NCBI GenBank assembly: GCA_002377245.1
Contig: DFPL01000276.1
Location: 1 to 26,937, forward strand
DNA length: 26,937 bases
Direction of reading: 5' to 3'
From: Enterobacteriaceae bacterium UBA3516
GTDB taxonomy: Bacteria; Pseudomonadota; Gammaproteobacteria; Enterobacterales; Enterobacteriaceae
Shown: piece after piece, positions 15,110 through 22,693 of the stretch
Layout: each line of letters starts with the position of its first letter
How positions within the stretch are numbered: the stretch's first letter is position 1
Notes under the pieces: model-generated
The model's database searches: none
Told to the model about the DNA's origin: nothing
What the model saw: only the letters and a program-made list of their open reading frames with translations
Made by a program: the position numbers and the translations under genes

Positions 15110-16210
15110 CTAACGATAGCTGATGGTGTACTCCAGTTTACCGTTGGCTTTACCTGCACTGAGGCTGTTTTCGGTCTGAACATAACGGGCGAAAAGAGGA
15201 ACGGTAATGGTACGAGAACCATCATCAGGCAAGGCATAAGCGTAGGCTGAGTTCAGGTTAATTTTGCCAGTAACTGACTGCGTACTGGAAAGTTGAATGC
15301 CGATCCCGGTGGCAGCAGAGGCGTTGTTGGCAATGGCCATTATCCCGTCTGCTGCGGTGATTGTGCCATCGAGAGGGGTGAGGGTGATGTCGGCGGCATT
15401 GTTGGTTAATGCCTTCACCGTGTTGCTCGTTCCGTCAAAAGTGGCCACGGCGGTTGCGCTGTTACCATAAAACCAGCCACAGTCGCTGAGCTGGATGCTG
15501 GCGTTTTTCCATTCGGTGCCCGAACCTTTGCCCGTAAAATCAGAGACATGGTGCGAGCCCATCGGCACGGTCATTGATTGGTTGGCTGGGGTGATATTGC
15601 AGGTGGGGGTAGTGATAGTCAGGCTGCCAGTAATTTTGATTTCGTAAATGGGTACCCTGCTGTTTGCCTGGCCTAAAGAATAGCGTGCTACCGGCAAACC
15701 ACTCCCGGAGACTATACCACCCGTTATATTCTCTGCTGTTTTGACGAGTACGAAGTAGCAAGAAACAGGCCAAACAGATGAAAAGAAACAACTTTTTGAA
15801 TTTATACAGCTTGTCGTCGGATAGCTATAAGGGAAAAAAATGCCGTTATCATGAATAAATTGTATGCCAACGCCATCCACCCCCGTTTGATAAATTTTTG
15901 AACCTGATGACGTTTCCTGGCGTGGCAGGGAAGCGTAACTGTAACTAAGTTGAAAATGCCCTGTACTGTCACATACCACCCGGGGTTTTTGTGCATTCGT
16001 TGAAATATCGATATTTTGTCGATATATAACCGTGCCGGTTGCAAGGTCTGACCGCACACTAATTGCTGTCATTGCCAATGGTAGCGCGAAAGTTTTCGTG
16101 CTGGCTTGTGGATACGTAACGGTAGGGGAAAAATCACAGGCGGCGATAATGCTCCCGTTACACATACCCATAAGTAGAATAAATAAGAACAACATCCCTG
16201 TTTTATGCAC
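15110..16210 (-). CDS. fimbrial adhesin-like protein without neighbouring usher or chaperone
   Basis: A 366-residue secreted protein with two-domain tip-adhesin layout. A signal peptide (about 1-23, ending SIIA before ACDFS) is followed by an N-terminal domain of about 170 residues that may bind a receptor. The C-terminal pilin domain runs from about residue 200: TPTCNITPANQSMTVPMG, a second Cys in LSDCGW, GIGIQLSSTQ, TVPLFARYVQT and LEYTISYR. The start is GTG 16210 with GAGG about 7 bases upstream; the next ATG (codon 6) would cut into the signal peptide. The last block resembles the fragment at 2-241. No major subunit, chaperone or usher is visible nearby, so it may rely on another fimbrial system or be a relic. 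The N-terminal half is more AT-rich than the backbone. Confidence 0.82.
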   Translation of the reverse strand: MHKTGMLFLFILLMGMCNGSIIAACDFSPTVTYPQASTKTFALPLAMTAISVRSDLATGTVIYRQNIDISTNAQKPRVVCDSTGHFQLSYSYASLPRQETSSGSKIYQTGVDGVGIQFIHDNGIFFPYSYPTTSCINSKSCFFSSVWPVSCYFVLVKTAENITGGIVSGSGLPVARYSLGQANSRVPIYEIKITGSLTITTPTCNITPANQSMTVPMGSHHVSDFTGKGSGTEWKNASIQLSDCGWFYGNSATAVATFDGTSNTVKALTNNAADITLTPLDGTITAADGIMAIANNASAATGIGIQLSSTQSVTGKINLNSAYAYALPDDGSRTITVPLFARYVQTENSLSAGKANGKLEYTISYR

Positions 16211-16385
16211 TGTTCATCCTCATTATTAGCTTCATGCAATAACGATGAACAATAGGGCGTATCAGTATCCAGAAAGGAATATTATATTTTGGAGAGAAGG
16301 GGCTATCTTCGATAAAAACAACAAGCGTAAAAAATAGCCATACTTTAAGTGTCAGCAAATATGAATGCTTTTCTGGCGAACATGT

Positions 16386-16412
16386 TAAAAAAGGCAGGCC
16401 GAAGCCTGCCTG
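16386..16412 (-). terminator. rho-independent terminator of the SDR gene
   Basis: Minus-strand stem AGGCAGGC/GCCTGCCT (16411-16404 with 16399-16392) closed by a stable TTCG tetraloop and followed by six Ts, beginning 8 bases after the stop. Confidence 0.9.
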
Positions 16413-16419
16413 TTCAAAA

Positions 16420-17304
16420 TCAAACGGTACCGGTACCGCCGTCAGAACACCACACCTGGCCGGATGAATAAGAGCTTTCATCGGAAGCAAACAGCACATA
16501 CAACGGCGCAATTTCTACCGGCTGACCTGGACGGCCAAGCGGGGCTGAAGCGCCAAACTGTTTCACTTTTTCCTGAGGCTGACCGCCGCTGGATTGCAGC
16601 ACCGTCCAGTAAGGACCCGGCGCCACCGCATTCACGCGAATCCCTTTTGATCCCAACTGCTGTGCCAGCGCTTTGGTGAAGGCCGCGTTACAGGCTTTAG
16701 TCTGTGCATAATCCAGCAGCATAGGGCTTGGCTGGTACGCCTGAACGGAGGTGGTATTGATGATGACCGCACCTTCCTGCAGGTGAGGAATCGCCGCTTT
16801 GGTTATCCAGAACGGGGCATAAACGTTGGTTTTGAAGGTCGCGTCGAAGGCCTCAGTGGTCAAGTCTTCGATAGACTCACAAAATTGCTGACGACCTGCG
16901 TTATTAACCAACACTTCGAGCCCGCCAAGTTGATTAACGGCGTTTTCGACCAGTTGTTTACAGAAGGCTTCGTCGCGGATGTCACCCGGCAGGGCGACCG
17001 CTTTACGCCCTTCAGCCTTGATCAGCGCGATCACCGCTTCGGCGTCGGACTGCTCTTCAGGCAGATAGTTAATGGCCACATCGGCACCTTCGCGGGCAAA
17101 GGCGATAGCCACCGCACGACCGATACCTGAATCCCCACCGGTAATCAGGGCACGCTTTCCTGCCAGGCGACCCGAGCCGATATAACTGGTTTCCCCGTGA
17201 TCGGGAATAGGTTTCATTTCAGAAGCCAGACCTGGCGGCTGCTGTGGTTGTTCCGGAAAAGGGGGGCGCGGATAATGATGATGTTTCTTGTCTGCAGGAC
17301 TCAT
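16420..17304 (-). CDS. short-chain dehydrogenase/reductase, YghA-like
   Basis: An NAD(P)-dependent oxidoreductase of the classical SDR superfamily, 294 residues, in the branch with a proline-rich N-terminal extension (YPRPPFPEQPQQPPG, about 11-25) like E. coli YghA and Bacillus general stress protein 39. The cofactor motif is TGGDSGIG (55-62), followed by NNAG (134-137) and the catalytic set Ser186, Tyr199 and Lys203 (YAQTK). The ending SGQVWCSDGG is typical. The substrate is unknown; members of this branch are often stress-induced. The start has AGAGGT 8 bases upstream. It is a monocistronic unit: a terminator follows, and a 430-base noncoding stretch precedes it. Confidence 0.88.
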   Translation of the reverse strand: MSPADKKHHHYPRPPFPEQPQQPPGLASEMKPIPDHGETSYIGSGRLAGKRALITGGDSGIGRAVAIAFAREGADVAINYLPEEQSDAEAVIALIKAEGRKAVALPGDIRDEAFCKQLVENAVNQLGGLEVLVNNAGRQQFCESIEDLTTEAFDATFKTNVYAPFWITKAAIPHLQEGAVIINTTSVQAYQPSPMLLDYAQTKACNAAFTKALAQQLGSKGIRVNAVAPGPYWTVLQSSGGQPQEKVKQFGASAPLGRPGQPVEIAPLYVLFASDESSYSSGQVWCSDGGTGTV

Positions 17305-17733
17305 ATTTATCTACCTCTTAGAGAAAAACCAGAATTTTAAGGTAGACCCTAATATACGTTTTCGCTAACCAATCAGATTTATCGAAACGTTTTTTTAATT
17401 ATCTATACAAATAAAAGCAGCAGATAGTTATTTGCAGTGACAAATTAACTTTTTAACGGTAAATAATTTAAAGCTTTAACGTCAAGGATATATCTCCCGG
17501 ATGTTCTTTTTTTGAACATATTGGCAACAGCCTGTTAACCTCATTGTCTGCTTAAAATAACACCATTAAAGAATTGTCTTAATCATAACAAATAGGAGGT
17601 CTAACCAGATTGGTTTTGAAAATATATTTCCCGCTACAACAAAGTTCATGCAATCTTTCTTGTTATATTTTTCATTTCAGTGCTACGCTCATTGAGGCAT
17701 AACATTCGTCACAGCATTCACAAGGAGATTAGG
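17305..17733. promoter_or_regulatory. AT-rich divergent intergenic region (no confident gene)
   Basis: This stretch separates the SDR gene (minus) from the small BssS-like gene (plus) and must hold both promoters. It includes an inverted repeat ATGTTC-T7-GAACAT (17501-17519), a consensus-strength ribosome site AGGAGG at 17594-17599 with no ATG after it, and a possible plus promoter TTGTTA (about 17660) with TACGCT 18 bases on. I assign no gene with confidence. Confidence 0.45.
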
Positions 17734-17961
17734 ATGAAAAACGAATCAGCATTTCCTGCATTTCCCGTTAATGGATGGCAGGTCGGGGCAGTGGAAGATC
17801 TGAATAGCGTGGTAATACAGTTTGGGTACAGTACTTCGCCTTATGCACCAGGCGGATCAACGTTCGAATCGCAGTTTTTTAGCCTTACGCCTGAAAAAGT
17901 TAGAAGCCTTATTTATGATTTGCAGGTAAGCCTGCACAATTACGAAGACAAAGTTGCCTGA
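17734..17961 (+). CDS. small protein resembling biofilm regulator BssS
   Basis: A 75-residue acidic cytoplasmic protein from ATG 17734, preceded by the strong ribosome site AAGGAG 11-6 bases upstream. A start at 17680 has no such site. The pattern PVNGWQVGAVEDLNSVVIQFGY, a glycine-containing loop, FFSLTPEKVRSLIYDLQVSL matches the layout of BssS (P-x-x-GW, D, Y, LT, R, I-x-x-L), a small regulator that affects biofilm and signalling in E. coli. Identity is low and judged by eye, so the assignment is tentative and I give no symbol. A hairpin GCAGCAG/CTGCTGC (17991-18022) and a 14-base palindrome follow, perhaps ending the transcript. Confidence 0.6.
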   Translation: MKNESAFPAFPVNGWQVGAVEDLNSVVIQFGYSTSPYAPGGSTFESQFFSLTPEKVRSLIYDLQVSLHNYEDKVA

Positions 17962-17990
17962 CGTGCTACGGAAAGTAAAGGATTGACGCA

Positions 17991-18036
17991 GCAGCAGCCT
18001 GCATAACACTGTAGCCTGCTGCAAGAATATATTCTT
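17991..18036 (+). repeat. inverted repeat and adjoining 14-bp palindrome after the BssS-like gene
   Basis: Arms GCAGCAG (17991-17997) and CTGCTGC (18016-18022) with an 18-base loop, then the perfect palindrome AAGAATATATTCTT (18023-18036). No T tract follows, so terminator function is unsure. Confidence 0.5.
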
Positions 18037-18170
18037 ACGCTTACAGGATTTTACCGTAATGTCCGCGGCGTGCTTCGCAAATATTGTTGTTTCAGCGTAA
18101 TCTGAATGTCAGGATGACCTTTGCAGATAAGCTGAATAATATCTGTTGTAAAAGTTGTGCAGGAGCGCCT

Positions 18171-18596
18171 ATGAATGTTGTGTTTTTCAAAGTTGACCAC
18201 CCGCCGCACGAAAAAATCAACCCAGTTCATTTCTATTTAAAATCCGTCAAACTTATCCGTGATAATGATGTTATTGCGGATTTGGGCGATTTGAAGGTAA
18301 CCTCATTACCCTATTACTCTTTTACCATGGTGCCAACGGGTTTCGGGAAAATAGAGTATACCGTAGAGAACCGATCGCAGTTGCGTATAGAATGCACTGC
18401 CGGATACATTAAAACGGGTGAATACCTGGTCGCTACCCCTACGGGGGAATTAATAATGCCCTTCAATGCCTTGACCGGACTTTGGACAGTCAACAAAAGT
18501 GAAAAACGGGCTATTGATATTCAAGAATTCGTTAACCGCAAATACTTATTACTCGGCCCGGTCAGAAACATTAACCGTGGCGCGTCGGTTTACTGA
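18171..18596 (+). CDS. hypothetical protein, 141 residues
   Basis: I do not recognise this protein. ATG 18171 is chosen because AGGAG lies 5 bases upstream; a longer frame to 18084 has no ribosome site. It has no signal peptide and no membrane segment. It is predicted by eye to be mostly beta strand, with alternating hydrophobic residues (HFYLKSVKLIRDNDVIADLG; IEYTVENRSQLRIECTAGYI) and two Gly-Thr-Gly-like turns (VPTGFGKIE, ATPTGELIMP). One Cys is present. The region is more AT-rich than the mgl block. It follows the BssS-like gene on the same strand at 209 bases and converges on sanA with 18 bases between stops. It may be a lineage-restricted accessory gene. Expression is supported only by the ribosome site and intact frame. 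Confidence 0.65.
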   Translation: MNVVFFKVDHPPHEKINPVHFYLKSVKLIRDNDVIADLGDLKVTSLPYYSFTMVPTGFGKIEYTVENRSQLRIECTAGYIKTGEYLVATPTGELIMPFNALTGLWTVNKSEKRAIDIQEFVNRKYLLLGPVRNINRGASVY

Positions 18597-18614
18597 CCCG
18601 CTATTACAGGCGCG

Positions 18615-19331
18615 TTAGTTGTTTTTCTTTTGCAGATCAAGCAACTGTTCAACCGTCACCGCCGGGTAATCCTGCGCATCATCGGGTATTGCCTGCAAGG
18701 AGGGAATAGGTTCCAGCGGCCCTAAGAACCGTGGCTCGCGTTTAAATACATAGAGATCAGCGATAGCACCTAACCGCGCACCAAATTCCCGCACGCGAAC
18801 ACTCCACATATCTTTTGGCGATGGCACGGCATAACACTGGGCCTGAATCCCCATATGCTGGGCGATAAAGAGCGCACGTTCGCAGTGAAAACGTTGACTG
18901 ATAATAATGAAGTCGTTGGTATCAAATACCCGCCGCGTCCGCACAATCGAATCCAGGGTACGGAAGCCCGCGTAATCAAGCACAATATCCGAAGGGTCGA
19001 CGCCTGCGGCAATTAAGTCTTTGCGCATGGTGACCGGTTCATTATAACTCTGTTGCGCATTATCGCCGCTGAGCAGGAGGTAATTCACCTTGCCACTGTT
19101 ATAGGCATTTAATGCACCCTGAATACGGTAGCGGTAATACTGGTTAATGACGCCAGTACGATAGTACTTGGCTGTACCCAGTACCACCCCCACCTGACGC
19201 CAGGGCAGGTCCTGCAAATCATCGTAGATGTAGGGCGCGGTTTTCCAACTCATCCAACGATCTAAGCCGAGCGCCGTTAACAGCAGTAAGCCGATAAGGA
19301 CCAACAGGCTGTAAACAAAACGCTTTAACAT
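18615..19331 (-). CDS. sanA: SanA, envelope barrier DUF218 protein
   Basis: An inner-membrane-anchored DUF218 protein; loss in E. coli and Salmonella raises sensitivity to vancomycin and other envelope stress, but the biochemical activity is unknown. The 238 residues match E. coli SanA (239) nearly throughout. One N-terminal hydrophobic segment (about 5-24, FVYSLLVLIGLLLLTALGL) precedes the domain with GVVLGTAKYYRTG, YLLLSGDN, DPSDIVLDYAGFRTLDS and SQRFHCERALFIAQ. The ribosome site is weak. The order sanA-cdd-yohK-yohJ is as in E. coli, but yeiS and preTA, expected on its other side, are replaced. Confidence 0.96.
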   Translation of the reverse strand: MLKRFVYSLLVLIGLLLLTALGLDRWMSWKTAPYIYDDLQDLPWRQVGVVLGTAKYYRTGVINQYYRYRIQGALNAYNSGKVNYLLLSGDNAQQSYNEPVTMRKDLIAAGVDPSDIVLDYAGFRTLDSIVRTRRVFDTNDFIIISQRFHCERALFIAQHMGIQAQCYAVPSPKDMWSVRVREFGARLGAIADLYVFKREPRFLGPLEPIPSLQAIPDDAQDYPAVTVEQLLDLQKKNN

Positions 19332-19426
19332 GCAGACAAACTCGATGCGGGATTAAATTTCACTCAAGGCTACTTTACCCGTTCGGCAAGCGCAAGAATC
19401 GGGTGGTTAATTGCGGGCTTTTTCAC

Positions 19427-19451
19427 CACTGCGGGCAATAAACCCGCAGTG
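19427..19451 (-). terminator. hairpin after cdd (terminator-like, no T tract)
   Basis: Perfect 9-pair stem CACTGCGGG/CCCGCAGTG with a 7-base loop, beginning 6 bases after the cdd stop. The bases after it on the minus strand are GTGAAAAAGCC, without a T run. It may protect the 3' end or terminate weakly. Confidence 0.5.
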
Positions 19452-19457
19452 AGGCAA

Positions 19458-20342
19458 TCAGGAAAGCAGTTCTCGCTCAACGTTCTGGCAGCCCAGTGCC
19501 CGCAACGTGGCAACGGTTGCGTCCCACTGGGTCAATGGGGCATTGGCTTTTTCTGCGAGCACGGCACGTTGCATATCCGGGTAATCATAACCACTGAGGC
19601 TCATCAAATTCAGCGCACCCTGCAGGGGAGGAAGCGTAGGGTTGAAGGCCGCATTCTCGGCATAGCTGCCGCAGAAAATTTGCCCATCGCGACATTCAAT
19701 GGCGACACCGGAAGGGGAGTGGGTATAAGGGCTATGACTTTTATTGGCTGCCGTGATAGCCGCTTTGGCCAGTGCATCACCCTGCAGAGCAAAACCATGA
19801 TTCTGCTCATCCAGCAGCAGGGTTTTGATGTCGAGATCTTTTGGACCAAAGGCATCCGGGAGGTAGTCCCCCAACGTATGCGGTGCCCGGCCAGGAAGAT
19901 TGATGCGCAGGGTCAGTCCACTGTTCAACTCGTTCATAAACTGACGGCAATGGCCGCACGGGGTGTAGTTGACGGTAACCGAGGCCAGGGCTTTTTCGCC
20001 ACGGGACCACGCATGGCTGATGGCGCTCTGTTCGGCATGCACGGTTTGTTGCATGGTGGCGCCCAAAAATTCCATGTTGGCACCAAAATACCAGTGACCA
20101 CTGATGCCACGGGCAATGGCCCCGACGTTGAAGTGGGAGAGTTCGGTCCGTGCGCAGGCCGCGGCAAGCGGCAGTAGTGCAAAAGCCAACGCGTCTTCGT
20201 CCATCCCGGTGGCGTTACGCAGTCCAGCAACCTGCTCTGCGCTTAACATCGCAGGAAAATGCGCGTCTGCCAGAATGGGCGCCAGAGCGGCTTGTAAATC
20301 ATCCGCAAGAGTGGGAAACGCAGTGTGAAAACGTGAATGCAT
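19458..20342 (-). CDS. cdd: cytidine deaminase
   Basis: Zinc enzyme deaminating cytidine and deoxycytidine to uridine and deoxyuridine in pyrimidine salvage; cytoplasmic homodimer of the long E. coli type. The 294 residues match E. coli Cdd in full length. The catalytic core shows His102 and Glu104 in VHAEQSAI, with Cys129 and Cys132 in TPCGHC; His102 and the two Cys bind zinc and Glu104 shuttles the proton. The second, non-catalytic deaminase-like domain (PSGVAIEC to AAFNPTLPPLQGAL) is present. The start has GAGG 7 bases upstream. CRP-like and CytR-like elements lie 60-90 bases upstream, as for E. coli cdd. Confidence 0.98.
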   Translation of the reverse strand: MHSRFHTAFPTLADDLQAALAPILADAHFPAMLSAEQVAGLRNATGMDEDALAFALLPLAAACARTELSHFNVGAIARGISGHWYFGANMEFLGATMQQTVHAEQSAISHAWSRGEKALASVTVNYTPCGHCRQFMNELNSGLTLRINLPGRAPHTLGDYLPDAFGPKDLDIKTLLLDEQNHGFALQGDALAKAAITAANKSHSPYTHSPSGVAIECRDGQIFCGSYAENAAFNPTLPPLQGALNLMSLSGYDYPDMQRAVLAEKANAPLTQWDATVATLRALGCQNVERELLS

Positions 20343-20401
20343 GGCGTTGCCTCATAGCAATGTAATGGGATCGTAGTTTACGGGCCGATTGCGCCTTTAT
20401 A

Positions 20402-20430
20402 TGTGATCGACATCTCACTGTATATGCAAC
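20402..20430 (-). promoter_or_regulatory. cdd control region: CRP-like site and CytR half-site
   Basis: TGTGATCGACATCTCA (20402-20417) matches 9 of 10 defined bases of the CRP site. ATGCAAC (20424-20430) is the complement of the CytR half-site GTTGCAT. Both lie upstream of cdd, fitting CRP activation and CytR repression known for E. coli cdd. Confidence 0.6.
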
Positions 20431-20440
20431 TTATGAAATT

Positions 20441-20463
20441 CAAATTAAAAATGCGCGACGCAT
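20441..20463 (-). terminator. possible yohK terminator
   Basis: Short minus-strand stem ATGCG/CGCAT (20463-20451, loop TCG) followed by TTTTTAATTTG, starting 8 bases after the yohK stop. The stem is short, so this is tentative. Confidence 0.4.
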
Positions 20464-20471
20464 CGCAAATT

Positions 20472-21167
20472 TTAGCCCGCTATTGCCAGGATTATGGGGA
20501 ATAAAAACGGCGCGATAAGTGACGTGATGATTCCGCAAATCACCAGTGCCAGCGAACTGAAAGCCCCTTCCTGATAGTCCAGCTCAGAACAGCGTGCGGT
20601 TCCCAGCGCGTGGGAGGCCGTTCCCATTGCCAGACCACGGGCAGATTTGGTATGAATTTTCATCACATTCAACAGGGTATGCCCAAACACTGCGCCCAGC
20701 ACGCCAACAAAAATCACGCACACCGCGCTGATGGCCGGGATGCCGCCAATGCTGCCGCCCACCGCCATAGCAATCGGCGTGGTAACGGATTTTGGCAGGA
20801 CCGAGGCGGCAATCTCAGGTGTGGCTCCCATCAGCAGGGCGATGACCGAGCCGGTGACCATGGCGACCACGCTGCCGATAAAACAGAGGGTAATGATCGA
20901 CTTCCAGCGTGCCCGGATCTGGTGTAACTGTTCATAAAGCGGGTAGGCAAGCGCCACGACCGCAGGCTGCAATAGATCATTGAGGATTTTACTGCCCTGA
21001 AAGTAGTGATCGTAGGGAATGCCGGTGAGCAGCAGGAAAGGGATAATCACCACCATCGCTATCAGCAAGGGGTTGAGCAGCGCCATCTTAAACCGTGCGG
21101 CTAGCTTACGGGCGGCGAAGAAAACCCCCAGCGTCAAAGGTAAGGACCACCAGATATAGGCCATCAT
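20472..21167 (-). CDS. yohK: LrgB/CidB-family inner-membrane protein YohK
   Basis: The larger partner of an LrgAB/CidAB-type pair, a 231-residue inner-membrane protein with about seven to eight hydrophobic segments. It matches E. coli YohK throughout: LPLTLGVFFAARKLAARF, LPKSVTTPIAMAVGGSIGG, TASHALGTARCSELDYQEGAFSSLAL. In Gram-positive bacteria such pairs are linked to murein hydrolase control and to pyruvate or glycolate-type transport; the role in enterobacteria is unsettled. The ATG overlaps the yohJ stop by one base (TAATG), so the two are translationally coupled. cdd lies 129 bases downstream on the same strand, with its own control region between. Confidence 0.96.
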   Translation of the reverse strand: MMAYIWWSLPLTLGVFFAARKLAARFKMALLNPLLIAMVVIIPFLLLTGIPYDHYFQGSKILNDLLQPAVVALAYPLYEQLHQIRARWKSIITLCFIGSVVAMVTGSVIALLMGATPEIAASVLPKSVTTPIAMAVGGSIGGIPAISAVCVIFVGVLGAVFGHTLLNVMKIHTKSARGLAMGTASHALGTARCSELDYQEGAFSSLALVICGIITSLIAPFLFPIILAIAG

Positions 21168-21562
21168 TATTTGCTCTCTTTCTTACCAACAATTTTGCGT
21201 TCACCGTGCACCAGATGGGTACTCCAGCTCACGACCAGAAATACAATTAAGGTGCTGATGGCACAGGAGACCACAATCGGGCCGAACTGGGCGCGCAGCA
21301 TATCGTAGTACTGCATAACCCCGACGCCGATAGGTACGAACAACAGTGCCATGTAGCGAATCAGCACGTAACAGCCCGGATTGACCCATTTGGCTGGCAG
21401 AATCTGCAGTGCCAACAGGACGAAGAGGATAAGCATGCCAATGATGCTGCCGGGAATGGTGATGGGGAGCAGCGAGGAAAGATAAATGCCTGCATATAAA
21501 CAGGCGTAAATAAGGGCAAAGGCGCGCAGATACTGCCAGACGATATTCAGTGATTTACTCAT
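21167..21562 (-). CDS. yohJ: LrgA/CidA-family holin-like protein YohJ
   Basis: The small holin-like partner of YohK, with four hydrophobic segments in 131 residues. ATG 21562 (MSKSLNIVWQYLRAF) matches the E. coli start and has AAGGG 8-9 bases upstream; a frame extending to 21598 adds residues without support. The family core TIPGSIIGMLILFVLLAL and PGCYVLIRYMALLFVPIGVG is intact, and the tail is charged (HGERKIVGKKESK). A CRP-like site lies about 50-65 bases upstream of the start. In E. coli the next gene beyond yohJ is dusC; here it is a LysR regulator on the same strand, 124 bases from yohJ. Confidence 0.95.
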   Translation of the reverse strand: MSKSLNIVWQYLRAFALIYACLYAGIYLSSLLPITIPGSIIGMLILFVLLALQILPAKWVNPGCYVLIRYMALLFVPIGVGVMQYYDMLRAQFGPIVVSCAISTLIVFLVVSWSTHLVHGERKIVGKKESK

Positions 21563-21587
21563 GGTGAAAACCCTTGATGAACTGTAT

Positions 21588-21627
21588 TCATCATACAATT
21601 AAAGCTTGAAATGTGCTACCGATCACA
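21588..21627 (-). promoter_or_regulatory. yohJK promoter: CRP-like site and -10
   Basis: TGTGCTACCGATCACA (21612-21627) matches 9 of 10 defined CRP bases on a symmetric N6 spacing. Downstream on the minus strand TATGAT (21595 to 21590) is a good -10. The implied CRP position, about 36-37 bases before the start, is not the usual 41.5, so the exact start is unsure. Confidence 0.6.
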
Positions 21628-21685
21628 TCATGACTTCTGAGCATACCAAATATTCCTTTCAGGAACGTCAGGCATTACCCCAGGA

Positions 21686-22597
21686 TTAAGCCCCTTCAGC
21701 ATTGTTGCGGGCACTCACTGCGTTTTCTATATGCCCAATCACTTCATGAATGCCGCGTGTGATGACCCGGTCCTGACGCATGACAAGGCCCAGGGTGCGG
21801 TGCAGTGCGGGTACCAGCGAATGGACAACCAGCCCGCTGCGCTCTTGCGGGCTTTCGACCGCCAGACGCGGCACGATACTGTAACCCAGCCCGGCGCGTA
21901 CCATCCGTTTGATGGCCTCGATGCTACCGAGCTCCATCACCGGCGTTATCGGTTTGCCGGCGCTTAATAACCAATTATCGATCAACTGACGGGTTCCGCT
22001 GCCGGATTCAAACACAATCAGCGGAATGTTCGCGCACAGGGCGGGGGTAAAAACGGAGGCGGTTTCGCTACGCTCAGCGGTGCTGATGACAACGAACTCC
22101 TCCGTCATCACCGGCGTGATGTCCAGAAGCCTTCCCGTCGCCGGTAAGGTCACGAGACCGACATCGATTCTGTTCTCCTCAACGGCACGGACAATGTCCT
22201 GCGTATTGCCGGTACGCACCCCCACCGTCAACTGTGGCCAGGACTTGCGAAGTGTGAGCAGTACGGCAGGTAACAGATGAATACAGACGGTAGCGCCTGT
22301 TCCCAGCGTCACGGTGCCGCTGATCTCCTGCTGGTGCAGGGCGACGGACTGCACCGCGGTGTTGACCGCTTTTTCAATGGCCTCGCAGTGCTCAAGCAGC
22401 GTCATTCCGGCGGGCGTAGGGCGGATGCCGCGCCCGGTTCGCTCGATTAAGCGTGCCTGCAGGCTGGCTTCTAACTGGCGGATCTGCAAACTGACCGCAG
22501 GTTGTGAAATCCCCAGTACATCAGCCGCTGCGGTAAAACTTCCCCGGCTTACGACCAACCTGTAGGTGGCCAGTTGATCGAGATTGAGGGTGGTCAT
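21686..22597 (-). CDS. LysR-family transcriptional regulator
   Basis: A 303-residue LysR regulator. The N-terminal winged helix (about residues 5-64) reads LDQLATYRLVVSRGSFTAAA, GISQPAVSLQIRQLEASL, ERTGRGIRPTPAG. The C-terminal inducer-binding domain starts at about GTVTLGTGATVCIHLLP and carries GSGTRQLIDNWL. The effector is unknown; it is closer in look to CysB/CbbR-like members than to any regulator I can name. It is divergent from the acetyltransferase gene and upstream of yohJK on the same strand, so either neighbour may be its target. A T-N11-A dyad (22609-22625) overlaps its ribosome site AAGGA. It is not present at this place in E. coli. Confidence 0.9.
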   Translation of the reverse strand: MTTLNLDQLATYRLVVSRGSFTAAADVLGISQPAVSLQIRQLEASLQARLIERTGRGIRPTPAGMTLLEHCEAIEKAVNTAVQSVALHQQEISGTVTLGTGATVCIHLLPAVLLTLRKSWPQLTVGVRTGNTQDIVRAVEENRIDVGLVTLPATGRLLDITPVMTEEFVVISTAERSETASVFTPALCANIPLIVFESGSGTRQLIDNWLLSAGKPITPVMELGSIEAIKRMVRAGLGYSIVPRLAVESPQERSGLVVHSLVPALHRTLGLVMRQDRVITRGIHEVIGHIENAVSARNNAEGA

Positions 22598-22608
22598 CCA
22601 ACGTTTTC

Positions 22609-22625
22609 CTTATGCGGGTAATAAG
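22609..22625. promoter_or_regulatory. LysR-type dyad between lysR-like and acetyltransferase genes
   Basis: CTTAT (22609-22613) and ATAAG (22621-22625) around GCGGGTA contain TATGCGGGTAATA, the T-N11-A form that LysR proteins bind. It lies 12 bases from the regulator start and in the divergent gap of 96 bases. A role in autoregulation is inferred. Confidence 0.4.
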
Positions 22626-22693
22626 TGCAGACCTGTACCAGAGCGCAGCGCTTAGGGCTAGCCTTTCAGCAACGACGAGCAGGAGCTGAATCC

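Noticed and set aside
12240..18600. Prophage or integrative element
   Set aside because: No integrase, phage structural gene, tRNA target or flanking direct repeat could be found; the block is better described as a variable interval.
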